From an uncultured Chloracidobacterium sp. (GTDB lineage: Bacteria; Acidobacteriota; Blastocatellia; Pyrinomonadales; Pyrinomonadaceae): DNA of 59,048 bases. The stretch spans positions 1-59,048 of the forward strand of contig CALDGX010000065.1 in NCBI GenBank assembly GCA_937941715.1, read 5' to 3'. Below the pieces are notes generated by a model. It was given only the letters and a program-made list of their open reading frames with translations. It made no database searches and was not told where the DNA came from. Position numbers and translations under genes: made by a program. This document shows, piece by piece, positions 18,576-27,139 of the stretch (position 1 is the stretch's first letter; every line of letters starts with the position of its first letter).

Positions 18576-19034
18576 ATGAAACACGTCACCATAGTCTGCG
18601 ACGGCTCAAGCCTCGGCAACGGCAAGGGAAATCCTCGTGCCGCGGCTGTCGCCGTGCTCGGGTTTCACGGCTTTTGGAAGGCGGTTGGCGAATTTCTCGG
18701 CAATGCGACCAATCAGCAGGCCGAGATCGCGGCCGCCGCCATCGGACTCGAAAGGCTTAAAGAGCCGTGCAAGGTGACACTGATGTCCGATTCGCGTTAC
18801 GTGGTCGAGACGATGGGCGGCACCTGGAAGCGAAAGACCAACCACGACTGGTGGAAACGCCTCGACGCTGCCGCAAAACGGCATCAGATCACGTGGAAAT
18901 GGGTCAAGGGCCACAACGGCCACGACGTTCAGGAGGTCGCCGATTCGATGGCTCGCAAGATGGCCGAGCTCGGTTATGTTGACCAGGCATTGTTGGAAGA
19001 CGCTGTCGTCGAACTCGGTATCCTGGAGATCTAA
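18576..19034 (+). CDS. rnhA: Ribonuclease HI-like protein
   Basis: Degrades the RNA strand of RNA-DNA hybrids. The ATG at 18576 gives 152 residues (MKHVTIVCDGSSLGNGKG). The carboxylate set is complete: Asp9 (CDGSS), Glu50 (QQAEIAAA), Asp72 (MSDSRYVVE) and Asp123 (VADSMA), with the catalytic loop KGHNGHD (His113, His116). An upstream in-frame start would overlap the Rad50-like gene and is not needed. It follows that gene by 7 bases, so a repair operon is likely. Confidence 0.92.
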   Translation: MKHVTIVCDGSSLGNGKGNPRAAAVAVLGFHGFWKAVGEFLGNATNQQAEIAAAAIGLERLKEPCKVTLMSDSRYVVETMGGTWKRKTNHDWWKRLDAAAKRHQITWKWVKGHNGHDVQEVADSMARKMAELGYVDQALLEDAVVELGILEI

Positions 19035-19042
19035 GAGAAGTA

Positions 19043-19174
19043 TTAACCACAGATGTACACGGATAAACACAGATCGGAGGAGAGCAAAGATGCGCCGTCC
19101 TTTGCCTTGACCAGGCTTTTCCGAGCTCATCCGAGGGTGGAATTCCTGTCTCTGCGTCTTTGCGTTTCCGCGGT
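19043..19174 (+). repeat. Dispersed repeat of the 'accacagatg...ctctgcgtctttgcg' type
   Basis: The left end TTAACCACAGATGTACACGG continues into ATAAACACAGAT. The right end TCTGCGTCTTTGCGTTTCCG continues into CGGT. From memory, this pairing is the well-known dispersed intergenic repeat found in many Acidobacteria, Planctomycetes and Chloroflexi genomes, which in other frames gives peptides such as 'NAKTQR' and 'RVHLWL'; both are readable here on the minus strand. It begins 8 bases after the rnhA stop and runs into the next gene. Copy number must be tested genome-wide. Confidence 0.7.
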
Positions 19175-21098
19175 ACTGATACTTCTTATTGTGTCGTTCG
19201 TTCAGGGGCAGCGGTCCGGGCTCGGCTGGGTCTGGCAAAACCCTCTGCCGCAGGGCAACCCGCTGTATTCGATCCACTTTGCCAAGGACAAACTTCACGG
19301 ATTTGCCGTCGGGTCTGACAACACGATCCTCCGGACGCGCGACGGCGGCTTTCGCTGGGAGCGGCAAGATGCTCCGACCGACGTTACATTTTCAGGTGTT
19401 TGGACCCGTGACGCCGAGACGGCGATCGCCGTCGGGTCACGCGGCACGATCGTGATGACGACAAATGGCGGCAAGGACTGGAACCGCGTGGCTGTCGACG
19501 CCCGCGACCACCTTTACAGCATCGCGTTTGCCGGTGCGGACGCAAAGACCGGATGGATCACCGGCACATACGGACGGATACTTAGATCCGTCGACGGCGG
19601 CCTGACTTGGCGGACGCAGGCCGTCGATACCAAGGAGCATATTCTCAAGGTCGCGGCATTTGACGCCGATCATGCCGCCGCGGTCGGCCTCGGCGGAACG
19701 GTACTTTTCACAAACGACGGCGGAACAAACTGGACCGTCACCGGCCCATGCAGCGGTGCTGTGGTGTCGGGCGTCGCCTACACGTCGGTAAATTCGCTGA
19801 TCGTTGCCGGTTACGGCGGCTGCATCGCGCGGTCAAACGATTCGGGAGCGACCTGGAACCTCGTCAATATTTACAGCCGTGCCGACCTGTTGTCGATCAA
19901 TTTCTCAAGTGAAAAGACCGGCTCGATCACTGACGCAAACGGCCTCGTATGGCTGACCGGAGACGGCGGCACAACGTGGCTGCCATTTAACATTCGGACC
20001 AACCCGAAGCTCGTTTCGACCTACTTTGCCAATAGTTTTACGGGTTGGGCGGTCGGCGAGAGCGGCCTCATCCTGCGCACCGACGACGGCGGATCAAGCT
20101 GGCAGCGTCTGAGCGAGGGCGGCCGCGAGGACGTCAATGACCTCGCGTTTCTTGACGATGAACTCGGCGTTGCCGTCGGCTCAAAGGGCCGGATCTGGCT
20201 GACCAACGATGCCGGGCGGTATTGGCTGCCCGTATTTTCGGGCACGGGCGAAAACCTCAACGCCATTCACTTTTACGACGGGCAGAAGGGCTGGGCCGTC
20301 GGCGACAAGGGCACGATCCTCCGAACGATCAACGGCGGAGCGAGTTGGGGCAAAGGCGTTTCAAACGTGACCGAAGACTTGCTCGCCGTCAACTTTGTGA
20401 CCGACAAGATCGGTTTTGCGGTCGGTGCCAACGGAATGGTGCTGAGGACCGATTCGGCCGGTGCGTACTGGGAACAGTTCGAATCCGGCACCCGGCTATG
20501 GCTCGAGGACGTTCGCTTTTTTGACGAAAAGAACGGCGTTGCGGTCGGTGACGTCGGCACGGTCCTGACGACCAACGACGGCGGCCTGACGTGGTCAAAG
20601 ATCAAGACCAACCTTCGCGAAAACCTTTACGCCGTCAGCTTTTTTGACGCTAAGATCGGTTTCGCCGTCGGTGCGGGCGGCGTCATACTCGGCACCGTCG
20701 ACGGCGGACAGACCTGGAAGGACCAGGAATCGCCGACGCGGTCAAACCTGTTTGCGGTACAGGCATTCGGTAAGGATGGCGCGGTCGCGGTGGGCGAACT
20801 CGGAACAGTTCTTGTGACCGAGGACGGCGGCCGTTCGTGGCAGATCCAGCCAAACATTACCGGAAAGGTGCTGCAGGCGATCGTTTACCGCGGCGACAAA
20901 AATGTCTGGACGGCCGGACGCGGCGGCACGATACTCAAACGGACCGATCCGCTGTCGCCCAAACCGCTAAGCGGGCCGAAAACGCCGCCAGTTCTGGCCG
21001 GGGCGGCCCCGCGTCTGCAGCCAAAGATCCGTCAACCGCTGGTCACGATCACCGATGACGGCGATATCCCGGCCGCCGTTCCCGCCAAAAAGCCCTAG
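19053..21098 (+). CDS. Secreted YCF48-like beta-propeller protein
   Basis: A 681-residue exported propeller made of roughly a dozen YCF48/BNR units of about 43 residues. Each has a FAVGxxGxILRTxDGGxxW pattern (AVGSDNTILRTRDGGFRWE, AVGDVGTVLTTNDGGLTWS, AVGAGGVILGTVDGGQTWK). A Pro-rich tail (PPVLAGAAPRLQPK) ends the protein. The first 35 or so residues (MYTDKHRSEESK...) are encoded by a dispersed repeat, so the real start is uncertain. GTG 19137 would give a cleaner signal peptide (VEFLSLRLCVSAVLILLIVS), still partly repeat-encoded. The YCF48 name comes from a photosystem II assembly factor; that role is not implied here. The stop overlaps the convergent prmA stop by 4 bases. Confidence 0.85.
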   Translation: MYTDKHRSEESKDAPSFALTRLFRAHPRVEFLSLRLCVSAVLILLIVSFVQGQRSGLGWVWQNPLPQGNPLYSIHFAKDKLHGFAVGSDNTILRTRDGGFRWERQDAPTDVTFSGVWTRDAETAIAVGSRGTIVMTTNGGKDWNRVAVDARDHLYSIAFAGADAKTGWITGTYGRILRSVDGGLTWRTQAVDTKEHILKVAAFDADHAAAVGLGGTVLFTNDGGTNWTVTGPCSGAVVSGVAYTSVNSLIVAGYGGCIARSNDSGATWNLVNIYSRADLLSINFSSEKTGSITDANGLVWLTGDGGTTWLPFNIRTNPKLVSTYFANSFTGWAVGESGLILRTDDGGSSWQRLSEGGREDVNDLAFLDDELGVAVGSKGRIWLTNDAGRYWLPVFSGTGENLNAIHFYDGQKGWAVGDKGTILRTINGGASWGKGVSNVTEDLLAVNFVTDKIGFAVGANGMVLRTDSAGAYWEQFESGTRLWLEDVRFFDEKNGVAVGDVGTVLTTNDGGLTWSKIKTNLRENLYAVSFFDAKIGFAVGAGGVILGTVDGGQTWKDQESPTRSNLFAVQAFGKDGAVAVGELGTVLVTEDGGRSWQIQPNITGKVLQAIVYRGDKNVWTAGRGGTILKRTDPLSPKPLSGPKTPPVLAGAAPRLQPKIRQPLVTITDDGDIPAAVPAKKP

Positions 21099-21964
21099 TG
21101 ACGTCTGACGGTGACCGATATCCATTCGCCCGCCGACGCGATCGAATAATCGGAAATTCTGCGATGTTCCAGAGCATCAATGATCATATCCGACTGGGCG
21201 GCAAGAATGCCCGAGAGAAGCAGGATACGGTCGGCCTTTGACAACAGCAGGTCGAGAATCGGCAAAATGACGTCGACGGTCAGATTGGCGCAGACAAAGC
21301 CATACCGGTCGGTCGTTTCGTCGATCTCGCCGGTAAAAAACCCGATCCCGGCGGCGCCATTCGCGGCGGCATTTTCATTGGCGATTTTGACCGAATCTTC
21401 GTCGATGTCGCAGGCCGTGGTGCGCCGTTCGCCGATCTTTGCGGCGGCTATAGCCAAAATGCCGGTTCCGGTCCCAACATCGAGAAAGCTCTCGCCGGGT
21501 GCAAGTTCGGCTCCGATCACGTCGAGACACAGTTGTGTCGTTTCATGCGTTCCGGTGCCGAATGCCATATTAGGCTCGATCCGGATAACGATCCGCTGAT
21601 CGTCGTCGATCGGTTCCCAAGGCGGAGCAATGATAAATTTTCCGATCACGGTCGGCCGCCAGTACTTTTTCCATTCGGCGAGCCAGTCGGTCTGTTCGAC
21701 GCTGCGCGTTCCGATACTCGCTGCCGCCGCCGGTCCGAATCCGTATATCGTCAACGCGCCAAATACCGCATCACGGATCTCGCCGTCAGCAGGCAGCGTT
21801 TCAAAATAGCCCGACACACGCATCGGTTTGTCGGTCGGTTTGAGAAAGCTGTCGATCTCAGTTCCGAGGGCACCGAGCTCGTTCAACGCAAATTCGATCG
21901 CCTCGGTTGCGGCCGCATCGGCCTCGACGTCGACGGCGAACCAGAGCTTTTTGTTGTTATTCAT
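21095..21964 (-). CDS. prmA: Ribosomal protein L11 methyltransferase
   Basis: SAM-dependent methylation of ribosomal protein L11. The 289-residue protein has the PrmA N-terminal domain (LWFAVDVEADAAATEAIEF...) and the linker NWxxxWKxxxxP form DWLAEWKKYWRPTVIG. The methyltransferase domain shows FGTGTHETTQLCLDVI, motif I FLDVGTGTGILAIAAAKIG, DIDEDSVKIANENA, and the catalytic-site NLTVDVILP (family N-I/L). ATG at 21964. era lies 40 bases beyond its start, on the same strand and upstream in transcription. Confidence 0.95.
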   Translation of the reverse strand: MNNNKKLWFAVDVEADAAATEAIEFALNELGALGTEIDSFLKPTDKPMRVSGYFETLPADGEIRDAVFGALTIYGFGPAAAASIGTRSVEQTDWLAEWKKYWRPTVIGKFIIAPPWEPIDDDQRIVIRIEPNMAFGTGTHETTQLCLDVIGAELAPGESFLDVGTGTGILAIAAAKIGERRTTACDIDEDSVKIANENAAANGAAGIGFFTGEIDETTDRYGFVCANLTVDVILPILDLLLSKADRILLLSGILAAQSDMIIDALEHRRISDYSIASAGEWISVTVRRH

Positions 21965-22004
21965 TTCGATATGAGGCCGAAGCCCTCAGCCCTGACGGCG
22001 GACA

Positions 22005-22910
22005 CTATCGGCTTTTTTCGAGTCCGATCTCATCCAGCGACGCTTCGCGGTTGCGCCAGTCCTCGACGACCTTGACAAAGAGTTTCAGAAACACCTGGCG
22101 GCCGACCAAATTTTCGATATCGACTCGGGCACGGGTCCCGATGTCTTTTATGCGGGCACCTTGCTTGCCTATGATGATCTTCTTTTGCGACGGCTTTTCG
22201 ACGTAGATCGCGCAAAAGACGCGAAGCACGTTAGGGTCAGTATCGTCATAAAGTTCGGTCACGACCGCGGTCACATAAGGGATCTCTTCGCCGGTCGAAA
22301 GCAGTATTTTTTCGCGGACCATCTCGGCGACGATGCTCCGCACCGGCTGGTCGGTCATCTCGTCTTCGCCAAAGATCGGTTCGCCCTCGGGCAGGTGCTT
22401 GACGATCTGTTTGAGCAAATTGTCCACCGCGTCGCCCTTTAGCGCCGATACCGGGATTATCTCGGCAAAATCGTACTCCTTGGAGTACATTTCGATCAGC
22501 GGCAGCAGCGTTGCCTTGTCACGGATCTTATCGATCTTGTTGAGGACCAGAACGGTCGGCTTTGCGGCCTGTTTCACGAGTTCGAGCACAAACCGGTCGC
22601 CGTTCCCGGTCGAAACGCTCGCGTCGCGCATCAGTACGAGGACGTCAACCGAGAGAATGGCGTCGTGAACCGCCGACATCATTCGGCGATTGAGCAAATG
22701 GCCGGGCTTGTGGACGCCCGGCGTGTCGACAAAGACTATCTGGCCGCCATCGATGTTGACGATGCCCTGGATACGGTGCCTGGTGGTTTGCGGTTTGTTG
22801 GAAACGGCGGCGATCTTTTCACCGACGAGGCGGTTCAAGAGCGTAGATTTGCCCGCGTTGGGCCGGCCGACAAAGGCGGCGTAGCCGCTGCGAAAATTAT
22901 CTTCCTGCAT
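22005..22910 (-). CDS. era: GTPase Era
   Basis: Essential GTPase that binds 16S rRNA and helps mature the 30S subunit. The 301 residues show G1 GRPNAGKST (15-23), G3 DTPGVH, G4 NKID, and a C-terminal KH domain with FCAIYVEKPSQKKIIIGKQG and IGTRARVDIENLVGRQVFLKLFVKV. Length and domain order match Era exactly. It lies upstream of prmA and downstream of the 596-residue secreted protein on the same strand. Confidence 0.97.
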   Translation of the reverse strand: MQEDNFRSGYAAFVGRPNAGKSTLLNRLVGEKIAAVSNKPQTTRHRIQGIVNIDGGQIVFVDTPGVHKPGHLLNRRMMSAVHDAILSVDVLVLMRDASVSTGNGDRFVLELVKQAAKPTVLVLNKIDKIRDKATLLPLIEMYSKEYDFAEIIPVSALKGDAVDNLLKQIVKHLPEGEPIFGEDEMTDQPVRSIVAEMVREKILLSTGEEIPYVTAVVTELYDDTDPNVLRVFCAIYVEKPSQKKIIIGKQGARIKDIGTRARVDIENLVGRQVFLKLFVKVVEDWRNREASLDEIGLEKSR

Positions 22911-22958
22911 CGATTAGACGGTAACAGATTTGACGTAAGATTCAAGGAATCGTCTGAT

Positions 22959-24749
22959 CTACTGCTTTTTGAGCAAGTTCTGCTTGCCGGCCAGAGCGTC
23001 GCGAAAAGCGCCGCCCGGTATATCGTCGAGTTCGATCGCCTTGTCGTAAAGTTGGACGGCGTAGGCGTTCTCGCCGGCAAATTCATATATCCGGGCAAGT
23101 GCGACATACGTCAACGACAAAAGCGCCTTGTCAGTGGTCGGTTTGGCCGTCCTGAGAACGTTGCTGTAAGCGACCTTGGCATCGAGCAGCTTCTGGGCCT
23201 GTACGTCGGGATCGGTGACGCCCTCCGCCGACAGGCTGGCCACACGGCCGATCGAATAATAGATACGCGGCTCGGACGGGTTTTCAGCGGCCAGTTTCTT
23301 GAGTTCGGCTCCCGCTCCGATGAGGTCGCGGGCGGTGATCATCTTCTGGATCTCAAGCAAACGCCGGGTAACGGGGTTGTCGGGAGCGGTCTCGACGGCG
23401 ACCGGACTCTTTCGGCGCAATTCGCGAGCGGCCAGGGCGCGCTTTTTCGCCTCGGCATTGCGGGCGAGACGGTCGACCTCCTTTGACGCGTCAAAGGTCG
23501 CGATCATTTCACGCAGCGACGAAGCGATGTCAAACCCCGAGTCCTCAGTCCCCTTTAGCTGATCGGCAAAATAAAACGCCATTACCGCTCCATGCTCGTA
23601 CGCCTCAGAGAGCATCAGTGCCGTTTCGTCCGCCAAAATCGACTTTTGCCGCTCGAGTTCGGCCGATACGGCCCGCTTTTCGGGGTCGGTCTTCATGGTC
23701 CCGATCTTCTCACGGGCCTGTGCCGTGGCGATCTGCGAACGCGTAAATTCGATCTGACGGGCGTCGATCGCCGAAACCAACGAGCGCGAGACGGTCAGGA
23801 AGACATCCGGCGAAATGGATGGGTCTGACTTACGTCGCTCATCGAGCAGCAGTTTGACCTGATCGCGGATCAGAGCGATGTCTTTAGACTGCTTCAGCAC
23901 GAGCGGATCGATAACAAACTGGAGAAATGCCCGGCGGGCATCGGTATTGCTGAGGTCCTTGTCCGGCGGCAGGACGAGATAATAGTCGTCTTTGACGTTC
24001 AAAAAGATGATATTGCCGGCCGGGGCGAGCATTTCCGGCACCACCAGAAAGCGCCTCTCATAGTCACGGGTCTCGACCTTTTGCAGTACGGTCGATTTGC
24101 TTTTGGCCTTCTGTGTCTCGATCTTTACCTTTTCTGAATAATAGATCTCAGGCCGCGTATGCATATAGTCCAACAGGTCGCTGACCATCTCTCGCGTCGA
24201 TGATCTGAGGGTGCGGTCGGCCTCAGCCTGATAATCTTTGACGTACTCGTCGAGTTTCCCGCTAATGCCCGAGCGACGGTAGAATTCGCGTGCAAGAGGG
24301 GCAAAATCAAGAACGTCGAGCAATGCTCCGGGCAGATCGGCCGTGTAGGCCGGGTCGGCCATTTCCGGAGCCGGCGAAAGCGTGTAAGCCATCGAGATGA
24401 ACGGCGAGACGATCTCGGCGTCGGTTGCATTCGGGCGCCGCTTCTTGTACTGGGTCACAAAGACCGAGATGCGCTGACGCAGATCTTCGTTCATCCCGGC
24501 CATATCCTGCAGCAGCCTTTCCCTGAAAAGAGAACCTTTTTCTGACAGAGCGGTGTTGATCAGTTTTACGTCCTGGCCGGCGTCGTTCTTGGCCCGGGCC
24601 ATCTCAAGAGCCGCCAGCACGACCAGCAAGCGCTTATCCGGGTCGATCTTGACGCCATAATTCGAGACGTCCATCACGGCTGGGGGATTTTGTCCAAAAC
24701 CAACCGCCGCAAAAACGGCAACTAATATGAGTAGTATGATCTTTCGCAT
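22959..24749 (-). CDS. Secreted protein of unknown function with C-terminal TPR-like repeats
   Basis: I do not recognise a named family. The 596-residue protein has a clear signal peptide (MRKIILLILVAVFAAVGFGQ). The middle is mostly helical and charged, and includes a segment with predicted strands (FLVVPEMLAPAGNIIFLNVKDDYYLVL). Residues about 480-590 look like tetratricopeptide helices (LLEIQKMITARDLIGAGAELKKLAAENPSEPRIYYSIGRV... ALARIYEFAGENAYAVQLYDKAIELDD). It is likely an acidobacterial lineage protein exported to the periplasm. It sits 48 bases upstream of era on the same strand. Confidence 0.82.
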   Translation of the reverse strand: MRKIILLILVAVFAAVGFGQNPPAVMDVSNYGVKIDPDKRLLVVLAALEMARAKNDAGQDVKLINTALSEKGSLFRERLLQDMAGMNEDLRQRISVFVTQYKKRRPNATDAEIVSPFISMAYTLSPAPEMADPAYTADLPGALLDVLDFAPLAREFYRRSGISGKLDEYVKDYQAEADRTLRSSTREMVSDLLDYMHTRPEIYYSEKVKIETQKAKSKSTVLQKVETRDYERRFLVVPEMLAPAGNIIFLNVKDDYYLVLPPDKDLSNTDARRAFLQFVIDPLVLKQSKDIALIRDQVKLLLDERRKSDPSISPDVFLTVSRSLVSAIDARQIEFTRSQIATAQAREKIGTMKTDPEKRAVSAELERQKSILADETALMLSEAYEHGAVMAFYFADQLKGTEDSGFDIASSLREMIATFDASKEVDRLARNAEAKKRALAARELRRKSPVAVETAPDNPVTRRLLEIQKMITARDLIGAGAELKKLAAENPSEPRIYYSIGRVASLSAEGVTDPDVQAQKLLDAKVAYSNVLRTAKPTTDKALLSLTYVALARIYEFAGENAYAVQLYDKAIELDDIPGGAFRDALAGKQNLLKKQ

Positions 24750-24860
24750 TTACTTCAAGGCCCGGCTCGAATTGGCACCGTTCGGTCAGACTGTCTGCGG
24801 CCTAATAAAAAAAGATGAATTTATTCCGCCCCGGGATGCACGGCAACATAATAAAACAAA

Positions 24861-24893
24861 GGATAAAGGAGAAACAACGTTCATCCTTTATCC
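24861..24893 (-). terminator. Hairpin terminator after the STAS gene
   Basis: A perfect 10-bp inverted repeat, GGATAAAGGA (24861-24870) and TCCTTTATCC (24884-24893), with a 13-base loop. On the minus strand it is followed by TTTGTTTTATTATG, a T-rich tail. It lies 33 bases beyond the stop of the STAS gene, so it most likely ends that transcript. The stem is AT-rich, so strength is uncertain. Confidence 0.6.
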
Positions 24894-24925
24894 CATTGTG
24901 CCGTTAAAAACGGAGCCGCCTTAGA

Positions 24926-25270
24926 CTAGAAACTGGCGAGAGCGTCAGCTTCGTTCTCATAAACGTCGAAAACGGTCAACAACTTGGTGATGGCCAGCAG
25001 ATCCTGGATCTTTTCGGTCAGATTCAAGAGCTTGAGCGTGCCGCCCTCTTTGTTCACCGCAGTAAAGCTCGATACCAGCTCGCCAATGCCGCTCGAATCG
25101 ATGTAGCCGACATGGCCCAGATTCAAGAGCAATTTGGTCTTACCTTCGCCGAGAACACGGCGAATCGCTCCGCGAAGTGCAACGCTGCCCTCACCGATCG
25201 TGACCTTGCCGTCGAGATCGAGGATCGTCACATCACCCGCTTGCCGTTCAGTTATAGTAATATCTGCCAT
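24926..25270 (-). CDS. STAS-domain anti-sigma factor antagonist
   Basis: Partner-switching protein of the SpoIIAA/RsbV type, 114 residues. The core is VTILDLDGKVTIGEGSVALR, then LLLNLGHVGYIDSSGIGELV with the phosphorylatable serine (Ser59 or Ser60), and LLNLTEKIQDLLAITKLLTVFDV. GGAG stands a few bases before the ATG. It follows the RsbW-like kinase gene by 85 bases on the same strand: the kinase would phosphorylate this serine and release or sequester a target. No sigma-B-type factor is adjacent, so the output is unknown. Confidence 0.93.
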   Translation of the reverse strand: MADITITERQAGDVTILDLDGKVTIGEGSVALRGAIRRVLGEGKTKLLLNLGHVGYIDSSGIGELVSSFTAVNKEGGTLKLLNLTEKIQDLLAITKLLTVFDVYENEADALASF

Positions 25271-25355
25271 TTTTATCTCCTGTTTTTAACTCCAAATTGT
25301 ATGAAAGCTGATTTTAGACCAACATTCGACCAAAAGTCCACGTACCGCCCGGTTT

Positions 25356-25766
25356 TTATCGCTTTTTCGCCATCGTCACGACCAATCCGCCGCCATCGGC
25401 GTTGGTCCACTCGACCTCGTCCATGAACGACCGCATGAATAGGATCCCGCGGCCATTTGCTTTGAGCAGATTTTCGCGGTCGGTCGGGTCCGGAATGTCC
25501 TCCGGCCGAAAACCCGAACCATAATCCCGAACCTTTATCTCGATCCCTTCGGCGGTTTCCGCGAGGGACACCTCGACAGCCTTTGATTCGTCAAACTTGT
25601 TGCCGTGTTTGACGGCATTTGCCACCGATTCGCGAACCGCGAGATCGATCGCAAAGATCATATCGTCGGCAAGACCGGCATCTTTAGCAAAGAGCTCGGC
25701 AGCCGCGGCGGCTTCATCTACCGATTCGATCCGGCTGGGCAATGTAATCTGCACGTTCTCAGTCAC
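25356..25766 (-). CDS. RsbW/SpoIIAB-like serine-protein kinase (anti-sigma factor)
   Basis: GHKL-type ATP-binding kinase of about 136 residues that usually phosphorylates a STAS antagonist. It shows the N box DLAVRESVANAVKHGNKFD, the G1 box VRDYGSGFRPEDIP and the G2 segment ENLLKANGRGILFMRSFMDEV. GTG 25766 (VTENVQI) is taken as the start; TTG 25772 is possible and neither has a strong ribosome-binding site. It is transcribed before the STAS gene and divergently from aroA, with 74 bases between starts. Confidence 0.9.
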   Translation of the reverse strand: MTENVQITLPSRIESVDEAAAAAELFAKDAGLADDMIFAIDLAVRESVANAVKHGNKFDESKAVEVSLAETAEGIEIKVRDYGSGFRPEDIPDPTDRENLLKANGRGILFMRSFMDEVEWTNADGGGLVVTMAKKR

Positions 25767-25840
25767 AATCAATATATGTTCAGTACGTTAAAGGCTGAAA
25801 CCGCCGCGTGTCAAGACAAACGCTCTCGTTTCCGCTTAAA

Positions 25841-27133
25841 ATGATAGCAATGATCGTTCATCCTGCCAAAAAACTGTCGGGTACACTGCGCCTTCCCGGT
25901 GACAAGTCAATTTCGCACCGGGCCGCAATGCTCGCGGCGATGGCAAACGGAACTTCGGAAATAAGCAATTTTGCGGCAAGTGCTGACTGCGGTTCGACAC
26001 TGGCGTGCCTGAGTTCGCTCGGGATCGACATCAGGCGGTCGGGTTCGGACGTCGCCATTGCCGGCGGGCCATTTACGCCGCCGCGGACGCCGCTCGATTG
26101 CGGAAACAGCGGGACGACGATGCGGCTTTTGATCGGCATTCTGGCCGGCCGTCAGGTCGGGGCCACGCTTACCGGCGACGACTCGCTTTCGTCGCGTCCG
26201 ATGGGCCGGGTCATCGACCCGCTGCAGGAAATGGGTGCGAAGATCGAGTCGACCAACGGGCGAGCACCGCTCGTCATTGCCCCCGAAAGGCCGCTGACCG
26301 GCATTGAACATCATTTGCGTATCGCGTCTGCTCAGATCAAATCATGTCTGCTATTGGCGGGACTCTCGGCCACCGGCACGACGACGGTGCACGAGCCCGC
26401 CCCGACCCGCGACCATACCGAACGTATGCTCCGTTGGTTTGGTGCCGAGATCGGTACGACGGCTGAAGGAGCGATCTCGGTTCGAGGCGGCCAAACGCTC
26501 TCTGCCGGATCATTCAGCGTGCCGGGCGACATTTCGTCCGCTGCGTTCTTTATGGTCGCGGCGGCCTGTCTCGACGGATCGGAAATGATGCTCGAGGGCG
26601 TCGGCCTGAATCCGACCCGGACCGGAATCATCGAGGTCTTGAGGCAAGCCGGTGTTGACCTTTCGTTAACCGCCGAACGCACCGAATGCGGTGAACCGGT
26701 AGGCGACATTGCCGTTCGCGGATCGGCCGCCAACCTGTCGGCGGCAAAAATGCTGCGGCTCGACGGTCCCGCGATCGCCAACATAATTGACGAAATACCG
26801 GTCCTCGCCGTCCTCGGAACTCAGTTGGGACAAGGGATCGAGATCCGCGGGGCCGCCGAACTGCGCGTCAAGGAATCGGACCGCATCCGGACCGTCGTCG
26901 AAGGGCTCCGACGAATGGGCGCGGATGTTGAGGAATTTGAGGACGGAATGAGGGTCATGCCAACACGTCTCAGCGGCGGCCGGATCGACTCGCACGGCGA
27001 TCATCGGATCGCGATGGCGTTTGCGGTCGCCGGACTGATCGCCGAGGATGAGACCGAGATCGTCGGAGCCGATTGTGTCGATGTTTCGTTTCCGGGATTC
27101 TTCGAAACACTCGCGAGTGTCGTAATCTCTTAA
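25841..27133 (+). CDS. aroA: 3-phosphoshikimate 1-carboxyvinyltransferase (EPSP synthase)
   Basis: Sixth step of the shikimate pathway: PEP + shikimate 3-phosphate to EPSP. The ATG at 25841 gives 430 residues. Signatures are LPGDKSISHRAAMLAA, DCGNSGTTMRLL, SSRPMGRVIDPLQEMGA, SAQIKSCLLLAGL, RDHTERML, VKESDRIRTVVEGL and DHRIAMAFAVAGL, covering both domains and all main substrate-binding residues. Longer in-frame starts upstream lack support; a second ATG at 25850 is possible. aroK follows after 6 bases. Confidence 0.97.
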   Translation: MIAMIVHPAKKLSGTLRLPGDKSISHRAAMLAAMANGTSEISNFAASADCGSTLACLSSLGIDIRRSGSDVAIAGGPFTPPRTPLDCGNSGTTMRLLIGILAGRQVGATLTGDDSLSSRPMGRVIDPLQEMGAKIESTNGRAPLVIAPERPLTGIEHHLRIASAQIKSCLLLAGLSATGTTTVHEPAPTRDHTERMLRWFGAEIGTTAEGAISVRGGQTLSAGSFSVPGDISSAAFFMVAAACLDGSEMMLEGVGLNPTRTGIIEVLRQAGVDLSLTAERTECGEPVGDIAVRGSAANLSAAKMLRLDGPAIANIIDEIPVLAVLGTQLGQGIEIRGAAELRVKESDRIRTVVEGLRRMGADVEEFEDGMRVMPTRLSGGRIDSHGDHRIAMAFAVAGLIAEDETEIVGADCVDVSFPGFFETLASVVIS

Positions 27134-27139
27134 GCGGCA

